64,000 bases of DNA from Pelagomonas calceolata. Its lineage: Eukaryota > Sar > Pelagophyceae > Pelagomonadales > Pelagomonadaceae. Each line of letters begins with the position of its first letter. Position 1 is the stretch's first letter. The DNA is taken from positions 3,224,001-3,288,000 of the forward strand of contig CAKKNE010000005.1 of NCBI GenBank assembly GCA_918797485.1, given 5' to 3'. The position numbers and the translations under genes were made by a program. Under the pieces are notes generated by a model. That model worked only from the letters and a program-made list of their open reading frames with translations, was not told the DNA's origin and did not search any database. This document shows, piece after piece, positions 29,529 through 38,745 of the stretch.

Positions 29529-29837
29529 ATGACGCGCGGCAACCAGCGAGAAATAGACCGAGCAAGAGCCCAAGCCAGGGCCGCGAAGCACGCCGGCGGC
29601 GGGAAGGACGACGGCCTCACGCCCCAGCAGCGTAATGAAAGGGACAAGGCGGCCATGCTCGAGAAGCAGGCCAAGAAGCAGGCCGCGAAAGCGGCCGGCG
29701 AGGTCAAAGATAAAAAAGGAGCCCCAAAACCGGGAACGGTCGACGGCCCGGGCAAGAAGAAGAAGAAGGAGAAGAAGGAGGACCTGTCCGCGCTGCTTTC
29801 AGAAGGTCTCAACGTGAGCGGCAAGAAGAAGAAGTGA
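29529..29837 (+). CDS. SERF: SERF/4F5-family small basic protein
   Basis: 102 residues. The start MTRGNQREIDRARAQARAAK is the hallmark of the SERF (small EDRK-rich factor, 4F5) family, whose animal and worm members bind nucleic acids and modulate amyloid aggregation. The rest is Lys/Ala-rich, unusually long for the family (typically about 60 residues), and ends in KKKK. The ATG at 29529 is chosen over upstream non-family codons because it places MTRGNQRE at the N-terminus. Disordered throughout. Confidence 0.85.
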   Translation: MTRGNQREIDRARAQARAAKHAGGGKDDGLTPQQRNERDKAAMLEKQAKKQAAKAAGEVKDKKGAPKPGTVDGPGKKKKKEKKEDLSALLSEGLNVSGKKKK

Positions 29838-30119
29838 GCCTTGCGTGTCGCCGGCTACGACTCCTGCGGCCGGCACGCGTCCCCGTAAATTGTGAAAGTT
29901 TTATATAGCCGCCCGTGTTGTGGCCCCCTCACACGCCGTCGCCCCGAGTGTTTGCTGGGAGGCGGCGACGCGACGGCAAGGGGAGAGCTGCGAGGGGTCA
30001 ACGCCGGGTTGCGCGATTCCAAAAATTTTATCCATTCACTTTTACGCCCCTCCCCAGAGAGCGGGCGCCGCCGCGCGGGCGGGGGCGACGCGCCGGCCCC
30101 GCGCGCGCATCCGTCAACT

Positions 30120-31058
30120 TCACGCCGCCGGCGCCGGCGCCGGCGCCGCCTTCGCCGGGTAGGGCATCGGCTCCGTCTGCCCCGGCTTCGGCAGCGGCCC
30201 GGCGACGGGGATCTGGACGCCGACGTAGTTCACGACGCGCTTGTTGATGTCGCGCAGCGCCGCCACGAAGAGCTGGTTCCAGAAGGGCGTGCCGTCCTTG
30301 CGGTAGTTGAGGATCGTCACCGTGACGTCGTCGCCTTGTTTAATGCCCTTGCTCAGTTCCTGCACGGCTTTCGGGTCCGTCGCCGGGCCCTGCAGGAATC
30401 TACAGTTTTTGCTGATGACCTCGTCGATCGTGTAGCCCGTCGTATCTAGGAAGCTTTTCGAGGCGTAGACGATGGGGTTGTCTTCTAATGAGGGGTCCGT
30501 GATGCAGAAGGAGCGCTGGGCCGATTGTAAAGTTTGCATGAGCGTGAAATCGGAGGCATTCAGTAGATCGGTGGCCTGTCTCCTGTTCTCCGTGACGACG
30601 GCGGGCAGAGCAGTCGTACAAGTAGCCAACACTTGCGCGGCGTCGGCTTGTAGAGCTGGCGTCGTCCGCACCAACTCCTTCAGCAACGCGTTCTCCCGTT
30701 CCACTTCGGTCACTTGCTGTTGCAAGCTCTCGAAGAAGAACTTCTTCCGCAGTCGCGTCCGGCGCGCCAGGATGCGGTTCCTATCCCTTCTCCGGTCGAT
30801 CTGGGCCTGGGTCTTCGCTCTAGCTGGTGCGGAGTCCGCCTTCCGCGGCTTCTTCGCCGGCGGCGGCTTCGGCGCCGGCGCGGGCGGCGCCGGCGGCGAG
30901 TGGCCCCTTTGGCTATCGTGGTCGCTCGACGACGCACTCACGGTATTGTACAGGGCGCCGGGGTCATCATCTAGGTCCTGCAGCAGGTAGTCGCAGAGGC
31001 CCGCGTCACTTAAATTCGCCTCAAACGTCCCAAAGGACATGTTGGTCATGTCCGCCAT
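30120..31058 (-). CDS. Aureochrome (bZIP-LOV blue-light transcription factor) 1
   Basis: 312 residues from ATG 31058. A bZIP (about 87-130: DRRRDRNRILARRTRLRKKF, then a leucine heptad region) precedes a LOV domain (about 180-285: DNPIVYASKSFLDTTGYTID, KNCRFLQG, LNYRKDGTPFWNQLF, NYVGVQ). The flavin-adduct cysteine is at about 219, so blue-light photochemistry is expected. The usual glycine before NCRFLQG is replaced (SKNCRFLQG). Aureochromes bind TGACGT-type sites upon light activation. The start at 31058 is preferred because a TATA-like TATATAAG (31115-31108) lies only 50 bp upstream, leaving no room for the 31106 codon. Divergent from a second aureochrome. Confidence 0.95.
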   Translation of the reverse strand: MADMTNMSFGTFEANLSDAGLCDYLLQDLDDDPGALYNTVSASSSDHDSQRGHSPPAPPAPAPKPPPAKKPRKADSAPARAKTQAQIDRRRDRNRILARRTRLRKKFFFESLQQQVTEVERENALLKELVRTTPALQADAAQVLATCTTALPAVVTENRRQATDLLNASDFTLMQTLQSAQRSFCITDPSLEDNPIVYASKSFLDTTGYTIDEVISKNCRFLQGPATDPKAVQELSKGIKQGDDVTVTILNYRKDGTPFWNQLFVAALRDINKRVVNYVGVQIPVAGPLPKPGQTEPMPYPAKAAPAPAPAA

Positions 31059-31774
31059 GGTTTCGACGGTGCCGGCGGCGCGGCGTCGCGGTGGGGTGTC
31101 TTTCACGCTTATATAGCAAGCTGGTGCGCCGTATGGGCTGCGCGGCGCGGCGGCGGCGTATGGCGAGGCTATTTGGCGCCTCGCGGGGGCTAGCGCGACG
31201 ATTCCGCTATCCTCGCTGCAGGGGTCTGGAGAGCGGTGCTAGGGCTTCCCACGCCAAGCGCTTCGGGCGGTGGGTTGTGGGTGCAAGAAGCTCGAGCTAC
31301 CGCGTGTTTTGGACGGTTGGGGGGCCGGGGCGGTGCCTAACACAGCCTCAGAGCCGGGAGCTGCTGCCTTTCAAGCCCAGCCTAGAGCCTGCGTACTAAA
31401 AGTAACTAAACGCTGGGGCCTCACGACGCGTCCCCGGCCTCGCTCCACCCCCCGGCACCAGCTCGAAGCGTGGCGGCTGAAAACATAGCGCAATACACAC
31501 TCTAGCTTCATGATTGAGTTTCAGTGCTCGTGGGATAAAAATCCAACGCTGCGCCTGCCGCGGCGAGTTGGACTGGCTTGCGTGCGCTGCGGCTGCCGAC
31601 TGGTCGCCCTGGTCAGGCCTGTAGCAACGGCGACGGCGCCAGAGCGCGGGGCCGGTGTGGGTGCAAGAGGCGCGCTCGGAGCGTTTCCGGTCACCGGCGG
31701 CGCGCGCCGAGCGGCGCGGCGGAACGCGTCAGCAACTTAATTTGTTTGTGTAGTAGCGGAACGGGCGAAGGGCG
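31059..31774. promoter_or_regulatory. Shared 0.7-kb control region between two aureochromes
   Basis: 716 bp. On the reverse strand a TATA-like TATATAAG lies at 31115-31108, 50 bp before the aureochrome 1 start. No full CTAG palindrome is present. Two partial look-alikes occur: GGGGCTAGCGCG near 31186 and CGGTGCTAGGGCT at 31234-31246, the latter resembling the core of the 20-bp boundary element. No obvious TGACGT aureochrome site was spotted by eye. Confidence 0.4.
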
Positions 31775-33115
31775 ATGAGCATGGCGACCCAGGCGCCGAC
31801 GTTCGGCCTCGACGGGTCCGAGTTGGACGTCATGGACGGCCTCTTCTTCAACGAGTTGACTGATTTACCCGTAGAACCGGCGCACAACCAGACGTTGTTT
31901 GCCCAGCCGAAATCTGAGCCGCCGATCACGGACGAAGAATTAATTGCTTCCTTACCTCTCCCGCACGAGGCGCCGGCGCCGCCGCCGGCGCCGCCGCCGC
32001 CTCCAGCGAAGCCGGCAGCTAGAGGTGCGGCGAAGGATGCGGCGGATCTGTCCGAGACGCGGAGAGCACGGAACAGAGAGCATGCTCGCCGTTCTAGGTG
32101 TCGGAAGAAACTGATCATCGAGTCCTTGCAGCAGTCCTTGACCGCGTATCAAGCGGAAAACGAGCGGTTGAGACAATTTGTAAGGGCCAAATTAGGCGAA
32201 GCGGAAGCCGCGCCGCGGCTCGAGTGGTGCGAGGCCCGTTCGAAGGGCGAGGCGACGGACACGGACTTGACGGGCGGCGCGAACGCGCGCATGATCAACA
32301 AGTACGACTACGGGCTGCTGGAGGCCCTGAAACATGCTCGTAGAAGCTTCGTGATCACCGATCCGACGCTCCCGGACAACCCGATCGTCTTCGCGAGTGG
32401 TGCGCGCGCGGCGTCCGAGTTTTGCGATCCGCGCGAGGGGCGCCGCGGCGTCGTCGCGGCGCGGCGGTACGCGTCGATGGCGTCATGGCCGAGTTTACGA
32501 TCCGTCGGAGCGCGAGAGGCGCCGCGGCGCGGTACGCCCGAGAGACGCCGTCGACGCCGCCTCGGCCCCACGAGACGGTCCCACACGCGCACGCCGTCGC
32601 CGCGACCCGGAGAGCACGCGTCGGTCTTGGGGTCGCGGCGACGGCGCATGGGTGGCACCCGACGCCATCGTTCTCCGAGAGAACACACGCCGTCACCACG
32701 AAAAAACACAGGCGGCTTCCTCTCGCTCACGGGCTACAAGCTCGAGCAGGTCTTGGGGAGGAATTGTCGGTTCCTCCAGGGTCCCAGAACGGACGCGAGG
32801 GCCGTAGCCAAAATCCGGGACGCCATCAAGTCGGGACGGGACGTGCAGATCGTGCTGCTGAACTACAAGATCGACAGCACGACGTTCTGGAACCACTTCT
32901 TCATCGCCGCGCTGCGGGACGACAAGGGGGATGTGGTCAATTTCCTGGGCGTCCAGATCGAGGTGTCCGAGCGGGTCGCCGTGGGCATCCTCCAGAACGC
33001 CGAGGGCAAGGCCAAACAACCGGAGAAGGGCCCGGCCGTGCAGGCGGCGGCGGCGGCGGCGGCGGCGCAGCTGCCGCCGAAGAGCTCGGGCACGAAGCGC
33101 GAGCGCGGCGCGTGA
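31775..33115 (+). CDS. Aureochrome 2, LOV domain interrupted by an in-frame intron
   Basis: Exons 31775-32399 and 32712-33115 join to 342 residues. The bZIP (about 92-140) reads ETRRARNREHARRSRCRKKL followed by a leucine zipper. The LOV domain has RSFVITDPTLPDNPIVFASG, then GFLSLTGYKLEQVLGRNCRF with the photoactive cysteine at about 227, then LNYKIDSTTFWNHFF and NFLGVQIEV. Unspliced, the frame stays open and would insert 104 Arg-rich residues exactly between the first strand and helix of LOV, which would wreck the fold; this is an intron, not a domain. The C-terminus has an alanine run and KRERGA. Nuclear blue-light regulator, probably able to dimerise with its divergent neighbour. Confidence 0.93.
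   Translation: MSMATQAPTFGLDGSELDVMDGLFFNELTDLPVEPAHNQTLFAQPKSEPPITDEELIASLPLPHEAPAPPPAPPPPPAKPAARGAAKDAADLSETRRARNREHARRSRCRKKLIIESLQQSLTAYQAENERLRQFVRAKLGEAEAAPRLEWCEARSKGEATDTDLTGGANARMINKYDYGLLEALKHARRSFVITDPTLPDNPIVFASGARAASEFCDPREGRRGVVAARRYASMASWPSLRSVGAREAPRRGTPERRRRRRLGPTRRSHTRTPSPRPGEHASVLGSRRRRMGGTRRHRSPREHTPSPRKNTGGFLSLTGYKLEQVLGRNCRFLQGPRTDARAVAKIRDAIKSGRDVQIVLLNYKIDSTTFWNHFFIAALRDDKGDVVNFLGVQIEVSERVAVGILQNAEGKAKQPEKGPAVQAAAAAAAAQLPPKSSGTKRERGA
32400..32711 (+). mobile_element. Introner-like intron inside the aureochrome LOV domain
   Basis: 312-bp GT-AG intron, a multiple of three without in-frame stops. It starts GTGCGCGCGCGGCG and ends AAAAAACACAG. Internal CGATGGCGTC (near 32476) and GACGCCATCG (near 32661) form the inverted pair seen in the other introners. 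Terminal repeats and target duplication are no longer clear, so it is an older or different member. Confidence 0.6.
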
Positions 33116-33163
33116 TAGCATATAGAATTCCTCCCCCAATTCCTAAAAAAAACATCGTCGCTA

Positions 33164-33457
33164 CTATTGTTTACCTTCCTTCTTGAGCGCTTCATATTCG
33201 ATCGGGTGCATGCCCTTGGGCCGCTCGTTCGCCGGGTCCTTCGCCATCGACATACCGAAGGTGCCGACGGCCAGCACGACGATCGTCGCGCCCTGGGCGA
33301 CGACGCGTGCCCGCATCATCTTTTGGGAGAGCGCGGCCTGGCCCGTGTGGAAAGTATACAAGCCCGCTAATAGGCAGGCGAGCGTCGCGCCGCAGCCGAC
33401 CGGGACCAAAGGGTCCCTTTCTGCTTTACGCATGAATTTTGTGAGGAAGCCCTCCAT
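33164..33457 (-). CDS. HIG1-domain mitochondrial protein
   Basis: 97 residues. The HIG1 signature is present: ERDPLVPVGCGATLACLLAG, then a first helix to about residue 40, QKMMRARVVAQGATIVVLAV with the second helix (about 50-68) and a short hydrophilic tail. HIG1/RCF1 proteins sit in the mitochondrial inner membrane and support respiratory supercomplexes III-IV. Length and two-helix hairpin fit the family. Convergent with aureochrome 2 (48-bp gap) and divergent from the next gene with a CTAG palindrome between. Confidence 0.9.
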   Translation of the reverse strand: MEGFLTKFMRKAERDPLVPVGCGATLACLLAGLYTFHTGQAALSQKMMRARVVAQGATIVVLAVGTFGMSMAKDPANERPKGMHPIEYEALKKEGKQ

Positions 33458-33676
33458 TGTTTAAGCTGTTGTGGCGTGTATTTAGCGTTTCGCCGGCGGC
33501 GTTAAAGCACACGAGACTGCAGGGAGAGCTATCTGCTGCTGTGAGCAGTCGTGGCGCCCTATAGCTGAAGTGAGCGGTCTTGTGGGGTCGCCAGAGCAGC
33601 TATGTGAGTCTCGGTAAACGCTGATGGCACGCTGGGGCTGTGTAATTTGTGCACGTCCAAAAAGCTGTGCGCTGGC

Positions 33677-33698
33677 GTTAGCGCATAAAGACACTAGC
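33677..33698. promoter_or_regulatory. CTAG nested palindrome in divergent promoter
   Basis: Reads GTTAGCG, CATAAAGACACTAGC, with one change in the first arm. It is 219 bp from the HIG1 start and 161 bp before the start at 33860. The rest of the 402-bp gap shows nothing recognised. Confidence 0.6.
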
Positions 33699-33859
33699 AC
33701 ACAAGCAATCCCAGCTTTTTGCGACCTCCTCCGCGCCACAGCAGCCAGCAGCAGGCCTCACGATCAAGCAGCACACGCCTACATACCCAGCGCACAGAAT
33801 TGGTTGCGAAGGGACCGCTCAAAATAAGCCGCAACGCTAAAAACGCTGTGCACAGCAGG

Positions 33860-34774
33860 ATGCCAGCAGCGCCCGACGTGCCAGCCCACGAGCTGACCGA
33901 AGACAAAGTTTTAAGGATAAAGTACGCGGACCGCTGGACCATTGCTTGGAAATGTGTCCTTGACGACAACAACAACGTGACCGACCTACTACCGGCGAGG
34001 AACGGCCTGCCCGACGGGGACCAGGCGCCGTACACGACCTACCCGCTGGCGAGCTTCCCGAGCTTATTGGGTCAAACAGGGAGCGCACCACTGTCCGACG
34101 TCGCGGCCGACGCCGTAAGAGCATTTCACGCGCGACAGCTCGAGCGTGCCGGCGACGACATACAAGCTCTCGAGCGGCGGGGCGTGCTGCGCGGCGTCGT
34201 CGTCAGCAGCCACCGGACCGAGGTGGTCTGCGACGTGGAGAGCGGTGAAGAGCGGCCGATCGCTGCGCTGACCTTCAACGGCCAGGACTGGCGAGGCTCC
34301 CTAGAGAACCTCGACCACGCGAGGCGCCTGCCTCTGACGCGGGAGAGCGCTCTCCAAGCGGCGCGGTTGCCAGCGCCCACCGCCGACGAGTGGCTCAGTA
34401 AAGCACGACACGCGTTGACCGACGGGCGGGAGAGGCGCAAGGCGTTGTGCCGGGCGTTCGCTGACAAGCATGTGGTCGCCGAGGTGGACACCGACGATTT
34501 TGCCCGGTGCCACGTACTCCTGAGGCGGAGAGTCGATCGGACGCTCATCTCGTGCTTGCTGCGGGTAGAGTTCTCGGCCGATTTCCCGGCGCGGCCGCCG
34601 ACGCTTTACCTCAGGGAATATGGCGGCAAGAAGGACCACCGCCTGGACCCGTCGTTATACAGGTATTCTCCTCGTTGGGACGTGGAGCGCATGTCACAAG
34701 AACTACGAGACCATGCCTATGGAATGGTGGTGGCCACGCTCTGCCAGCCCGCGGGCACGCTGAACACGTTTTGA
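33860..34774 (+). CDS. Uncharacterised protein with UBC/RWD-like segment, possibly BRE/BABAM2-like
   Basis: 304 residues from ATG 33860 (MPAAPDVPAHELTEDKVLRI). The frame is open further upstream but that part overlaps the promoter palindrome region. Two blocks suggest ubiquitin-conjugating-like folds lacking a catalytic cysteine: YADRWTIAWKCVLDDNNN with TTYPLASFPSLL near the N-terminus, and SCLLRVEFSADFPARPPTLY near residue 240. A tandem of UEV-like folds would match BRE/BABAM2 of the BRISC deubiquitinase complexes, but I see no diagnostic motif, so the identity is tentative. Soluble, with no targeting signal. Convergent with the MYND gene. Confidence 0.6.
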   Translation: MPAAPDVPAHELTEDKVLRIKYADRWTIAWKCVLDDNNNVTDLLPARNGLPDGDQAPYTTYPLASFPSLLGQTGSAPLSDVAADAVRAFHARQLERAGDDIQALERRGVLRGVVVSSHRTEVVCDVESGEERPIAALTFNGQDWRGSLENLDHARRLPLTRESALQAARLPAPTADEWLSKARHALTDGRERRKALCRAFADKHVVAEVDTDDFARCHVLLRRRVDRTLISCLLRVEFSADFPARPPTLYLREYGGKKDHRLDPSLYRYSPRWDVERMSQELRDHAYGMVVATLCQPAGTLNTF

Positions 34775-34865
34775 ACGCCAACGACGCGACTAAGTACTGT
34801 GTGTGAGTAAAACAAGATAAGTTAGCTCTCCTCCGGCAGGCCGAAGCCGCGGCGGCCGTTGCGGA

Positions 34866-36852
34866 TCAAATCACCCCTAACGCCCTCAACCGCGGGCACA
34901 GCTTGCGGTGGCCCTTCTTCCAGTGCGAGGCCTGGCACTTGCGCGAGCAGTAGGCGACGCGGTGGCAGCCCGTGCAAGCCTTGACGGGGACTTGTTTGGT
35001 CGCGCGCGCGCCGCAGCACGCGCACGCGTGCTCGCCGTCGCAGACGTCGACGAGGACCACGGCGTCGTCCGGCGTCGACGACAACGTGGCGACGGCGTCG
35101 TCCTCGCCCTTCGCGAGGGACACGGCCGTCACCGTGCGCGTCTCCGAAAGAACGAACCGCGCCTGGACGAGCGAGACCTCGCCCAGACCCTTTGGCCCAT
35201 TCTTCGCTTCCGTCACCAAGCCGCGCATGGCGTGCAAGCAGGGTAACGCCTCCTGCGACGACGGCGTCTGCTGGCCCTTGTCGAATTCGATCGTAAACCG
35301 GCCCTCCTTCACTTGCGTCTTCACAAACAACCAGCCGCGCACGCTTAAAGCCAACTGGACCTCCTGGCCCAGCCACGAATCTGGTGGAGGCGTCTCACAC
35401 ACACTCGCGTAGTCGGCGCCGACGGCCGCGACCGCGGCCACGGCCGCGCCCCGTAACGCGGACGCCCAGCCTCGTAAGACGCGCCCGTGGCGGTCGCCGC
35501 GCGCCGCGAGGACGCCGTCCTTCACCGGTATCGTACTATGCAACCAGGCATCCACGGAATGGCCGAAGATCGGATCCGTCAGGGGTTCATACCCTAAATC
35601 ATCTTTGCCGGGAATTTTGTTAAGCAACTCCGAAGATGTAGAAGCGGTGTCGTCGAAGAAGCGACCGATGGCCGTCAAGGCCCGTAGGAACCCGCGCAGC
35701 GTGGTCTGCAGCCCCATCCCGAAGCCGGCCCACTCCTTGATATCGTCTGGATCGTCGTCCTCGAGCGCCAAGACTTGTTGTAAAGCTGGATTTAACACTT
35801 GTAGAGCCGAGGCGCGCCTCGCCCCATTGAGCTTGCGGATGCCTTCTCGTAATGCGTTGGCCAAACAAAGCGCCAGCGTCCCGTATTTCGGCAGGCCGGC
35901 GTGCCGCGCGTAGGCGACGTAACTCACCAACTCGTGGTCCTCGACCCGACCCTGGAGCAGGGGCTGAAATAAGAACGAGGGCGCCGGGCCGCGCGGCTCG
36001 ACGAAGACCTCGACGGCGTCCGCGTCGCCGGGCTCGACGCGCTGCCACGCCGCTATTAACTCATCTTTCCGATCTTCCCGTCTAGACAGGGCGAATAAAA
36101 CTTCGCAGCCGACGCGCTTGATGCCCTCGGTTAACTGTAAGGGGCGCATGCCCGGCTCCGCTACTACGAGAGACGCGCACGCGAGGGGCCCGTCCTGCGC
36201 GTGGGATCGACGCCGTCGACGCGATCCGCTATCGATGGCGTGGCGCTCGACGCCGTCGATGCGACCCCGAAACCATTGATGCCGCGTTGAAGGCACCCAA
36301 GACACACGGTGCGCGCACGGCCCAGGCCGCGTCCCATGCACCCGCTTCGCCCGCGGCCGCCTCTCTAATGGATTCCCAGCACGCATCCACTGCCTTTTCG
36401 CAGACCGGGCGGTTCGTCGGGCCCGTCGCGTCTATCTGATTCGAGACGAAGTACCGCGCGAGGGCCAGCCTCAAGTGCGTGCGCGACGCGAGGTCCTCCC
36501 GCAGCCGCGCGGAACACGTCGCGTCGAGCTTCTTGGCCACACGCGCGTGGGCGTACAACTGCGCCGCGTCGACGGACGGCCACGGGTCTTTCAGGTGTAG
36601 TATAGCTGCGGGGACCGCTTCAGCATCTTTCAGGTTTGAGGGCAGCTGCTCGCCCGCGAATAACGCGCCCGTCGGGCCCGGCGACGCGTGGCGCATGAGG
36701 CACCTTCTCTCGGTTGGCGTCAGCCATGTGGCGTCGCCGGGGATGGGGTTCTTGAGCTTCGCATCGCGCTTGCGCAGCGCGGCGTCGTACTTGTCGGGTC
36801 CGAGGCGCGTGGCGCCCTCTTTCGCCCAGTCGACGCCGGCGATTGTCGGCTC

Positions 36853-36888
<36 letters not shown>

Positions 36889-37020
36889 CGACGCGTGGTC
36901 CTTCGCGAGCTCGTCGTACTTGCGCAGCCAGGCCTCGGCTCTGTCCGGATCGACCGTTTGCTTCTCGTCGTCGCTGTCGCTGGCTCCTTCGATGGTGTTG
37001 AATTTGCTGTAGTCGACCAT
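34866..37020 (-). CDS. MYND zinc-finger protein, one introner
   Basis: Exons 37020-36319 and 36194-34866 join in phase to 676 residues. The N-terminus is acidic with five SD dipeptides from a hexanucleotide repeat (36858-36890). The middle is helical and leucine-rich (LSRREDRKDELIAAWQRVEP, LCLANALREGIRKLNGARRA) without a recognised domain. The C-terminus is a MYND finger with eight Cys/His ligands: CACCGARA, CTGCHRVAYCSRKCQASHWK, GHRKLC. MYND domains mediate protein interaction, often in chromatin or signalling. It lacks an obvious SET domain. The junction is inferred from frame and GT-AG signals. Convergent with the UBC-like gene. Confidence 0.8.
36195..36318 (-). mobile_element. Introner-like intron in the MYND gene
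   Basis: 124-bp intron, GTGCGCGC donor and CACGCGCAG acceptor on the reverse strand. Eight bases into it CCGTGTG resembles the family's left end. It carries the internal inverted pair ATCGATGGCGTGGCG / CGACGCCGTCGATG seen in other members. The target duplication is not recognisable, so it is probably old. Two overlapping frames read into it from each side, which is how the gene was split. Confidence 0.62.
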
Positions 37021-37358
37021 TGTGCTTGGACAGCTCGAGAGGCTTCGGAGAGAGCTCGGCTGGCAAAGTGTGCTGGGGCTTTAACGATGGAATGGATGCG
37101 ACAGCGCGTCAGCGGTATCCAAATGAGCAACGCACTTGCACTGCCGCTCTGATTTTAGGATCAATGAGCGCGTTTCGCGTGTGCCCGGCTTTTGTCGAAA
37201 TCCTAGTATGTCACACTTAGCTGATTATGGAGAGCAGCGCAGCAACATATCGAGCCATATCGAGGCCCGCAGTAGCGTTAGTAAGCGACGCGACGTACCT
37301 GCTGAACTTCGTTCACCATCACATCACTGCACGCATTCGGTTTTATCCGCACGGGCAC
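37021..37358. other. Divergent region with a degenerate CTAG palindrome
   Basis: 338 bp. A weak copy, CTAGTATGTCACACTTAGC, lies at 37203-37221. An in-frame ATG at 37227 immediately follows it, but the ATG at 37359 fits the usual spacing (137 bp) better. Nothing else is recognised. Confidence 0.35.
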
Positions 37359-38591
37359 ATGTCGGCCATCACAGAGCTAGAGGCAGCGCTCAGAGGCACT
37401 GCTGATGCTGACACCGACGGCGAAGACATCGAGGCCTTCCTACCAGGCCGGCGGACCGTGACGTTCGACCGCTCTCCCAAGCGCCAACGCGTGGGCGTGC
37501 CGCCGGCGACGCCGCCGCACGCGCCGCGGCCACGCCCGCCAGCCCCCGCGACGCCTGAGATGAGGCATGCGCCGGCCGTGACGCAGAGCCCGCCCGGCCC
37601 GCCGACCGCGGGCGGCTCCTCCAGCGATGACGAGTCGGTGCCACCGCGCCGGAAATGGGCCCCGCCGACGGCCGGATTCAGTACTTCGGACGATGAAGAG
37701 GAGGAGGCGCCCGCGAGGCCGGCCGACGACGACACGGACGACGGCGACGACGCGCCTGCTGCCGCGTTGCCCGTGCCTGCGCCACCACCGCCACCGCCGC
37801 CACCGCCGCCGCCCCCTGCCCAAACGCCAGCCCAACGAGCCTTCGCGTGCCTCGAGAGCGACGCGAAAGCCATGGGCACCACGCCCCACGGCTTCCGGCG
37901 CATGCCGACGCTGCTGCTCGCCGCCTACCGGGGGGACACGGCGGCAGTGGCGGCGCTACCACTGCTATTCCAGCGGCGCGAGATCGTGATTGGCCTCGGG
38001 ATGCGGGAAGAAAGGGTTGGAGGGGAGGTGACTCGAACGCGACTCGGCAGCCGCGTCGTCAGGGCACCGGTAAGCGATTTCGCGATGCAGAAGACGCCCA
38101 TCGACGATCAGAATGCGCTGCACCTGGCGGCCGGTCCGGGCGAAGAGCGCCTCGCGTTCGTCGTCGCCTTCCTCGACCTCGTTGGCTTCGAGACCGGCAT
38201 GCACCTCGCGATGGAGCGGCAGCGGGACGGCGTCTCGCCCGCGTGGCGCGCGCGGCAGAATAAACACCGGCACGTCGTGGAGCTGTACGAGCCGCTGCAG
38301 AGAGGCGACCGCGCGAGCTTCATGGCGCAACTCGACGCGGCGCGCCGCCTGGTGCCGTTCGAGCCGCCACAGTCTCCGCCGGAGGCGCCACCGCGCGCGC
38401 CCGTCGTGGCACGGTGGGTACAAGAGACGCGACGGCCGCCGCCGCGACGGCGGAGAGCGCCGTCGCCGGACTCCTCGGACGGCGACGACGGCGACTCGTC
38501 GATCGAGTGGGGGCCGGTGATCCCGGCGCCGGCGCGGCGCGCACCTCCTCGGCCTATTCCAGAGGGCAAGGAGATCATTGAGATCGAATAA
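37359..38591 (+). CDS. Disordered protein with degenerate ankyrin-like repeats
   Basis: 410 residues from ATG 37359 (an earlier in-frame ATG at 37227 would add 44). The first 170 residues are low-complexity Pro/Ser/acidic sequence including a run of about 20 prolines, with KRQRVG as a possible nuclear signal. Two ankyrin-like helices pairs follow: MPTLLLAAYRGDTAAVAALP and NALHLAAGPGEERLAFVVAF. A charged tail ends in EGKEIIEIE. I do not recognise the gene; a scaffold role is a guess. It is followed head-to-tail by the EEP nuclease, with a boundary element 22 bp after its stop. Confidence 0.65.
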   Translation: MSAITELEAALRGTADADTDGEDIEAFLPGRRTVTFDRSPKRQRVGVPPATPPHAPRPRPPAPATPEMRHAPAVTQSPPGPPTAGGSSSDDESVPPRRKWAPPTAGFSTSDDEEEEAPARPADDDTDDGDDAPAAALPVPAPPPPPPPPPPPPAQTPAQRAFACLESDAKAMGTTPHGFRRMPTLLLAAYRGDTAAVAALPLLFQRREIVIGLGMREERVGGEVTRTRLGSRVVRAPVSDFAMQKTPIDDQNALHLAAGPGEERLAFVVAFLDLVGFETGMHLAMERQRDGVSPAWRARQNKHRHVVELYEPLQRGDRASFMAQLDAARRLVPFEPPQSPPEAPPRAPVVARWVQETRRPPPRRRRAPSPDSSDGDDGDSSIEWGPVIPAPARRAPPRPIPEGKEIIEIE

Positions 38592-38612
38592 GATCCTTTT
38601 TTTGAGTCATGC

Positions 38613-38634
38613 CTATTGTTACGGTGCTAGGACT
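38613..38634 (+). repeat. 20-bp gene-boundary element, copy 2
   Basis: CTATTGTTACGGTGCTAGGA then CT, 22 bp after the ankyrin-like stop in its sense orientation and 26 bp before the next CTAG palindrome. Exact match to copy 1 over 22 bp. Confidence 0.65.
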
Positions 38635-38659
38635 AGGGGGAACCGATGCATCGCGCGAG

Positions 38660-38683
38660 ACTAGTGTGTTACATGCCGCTAGC
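38660..38683. promoter_or_regulatory. CTAG nested palindrome upstream of EEP nuclease
   Basis: On the reverse strand it reads GCTAGCG, GCA, TGTAACACACTAGT, almost the copy at 294-317. It is 62 bp before the start at 38746. Confidence 0.68.
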
Positions 38684-38745
38684 TCCCTCGAATTTCAAGT
38701 CTCGCAGCCTCGTGCTCGTCGCATAGATCGAGATTGGCAATATCG

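Noticed and set aside
29896-29905. TTTATATAG between the convergent SERF and aureochrome 1 genes as a promoter of a small RNA
   Set aside because: No RNA structure or termination signal recognised; single weak motif.
32400-32711. Arg-rich 104-residue 'domain' in aureochrome 2
   Set aside because: It splits the LOV core exactly at GT...AG and joins ASG to GF as in other LOV domains; an intron.
37227-37358. Earlier start of the ankyrin-like gene
   Set aside because: Possible, but it lies six bases after the degenerate promoter palindrome and adds no domain; ATG 37359 preferred.
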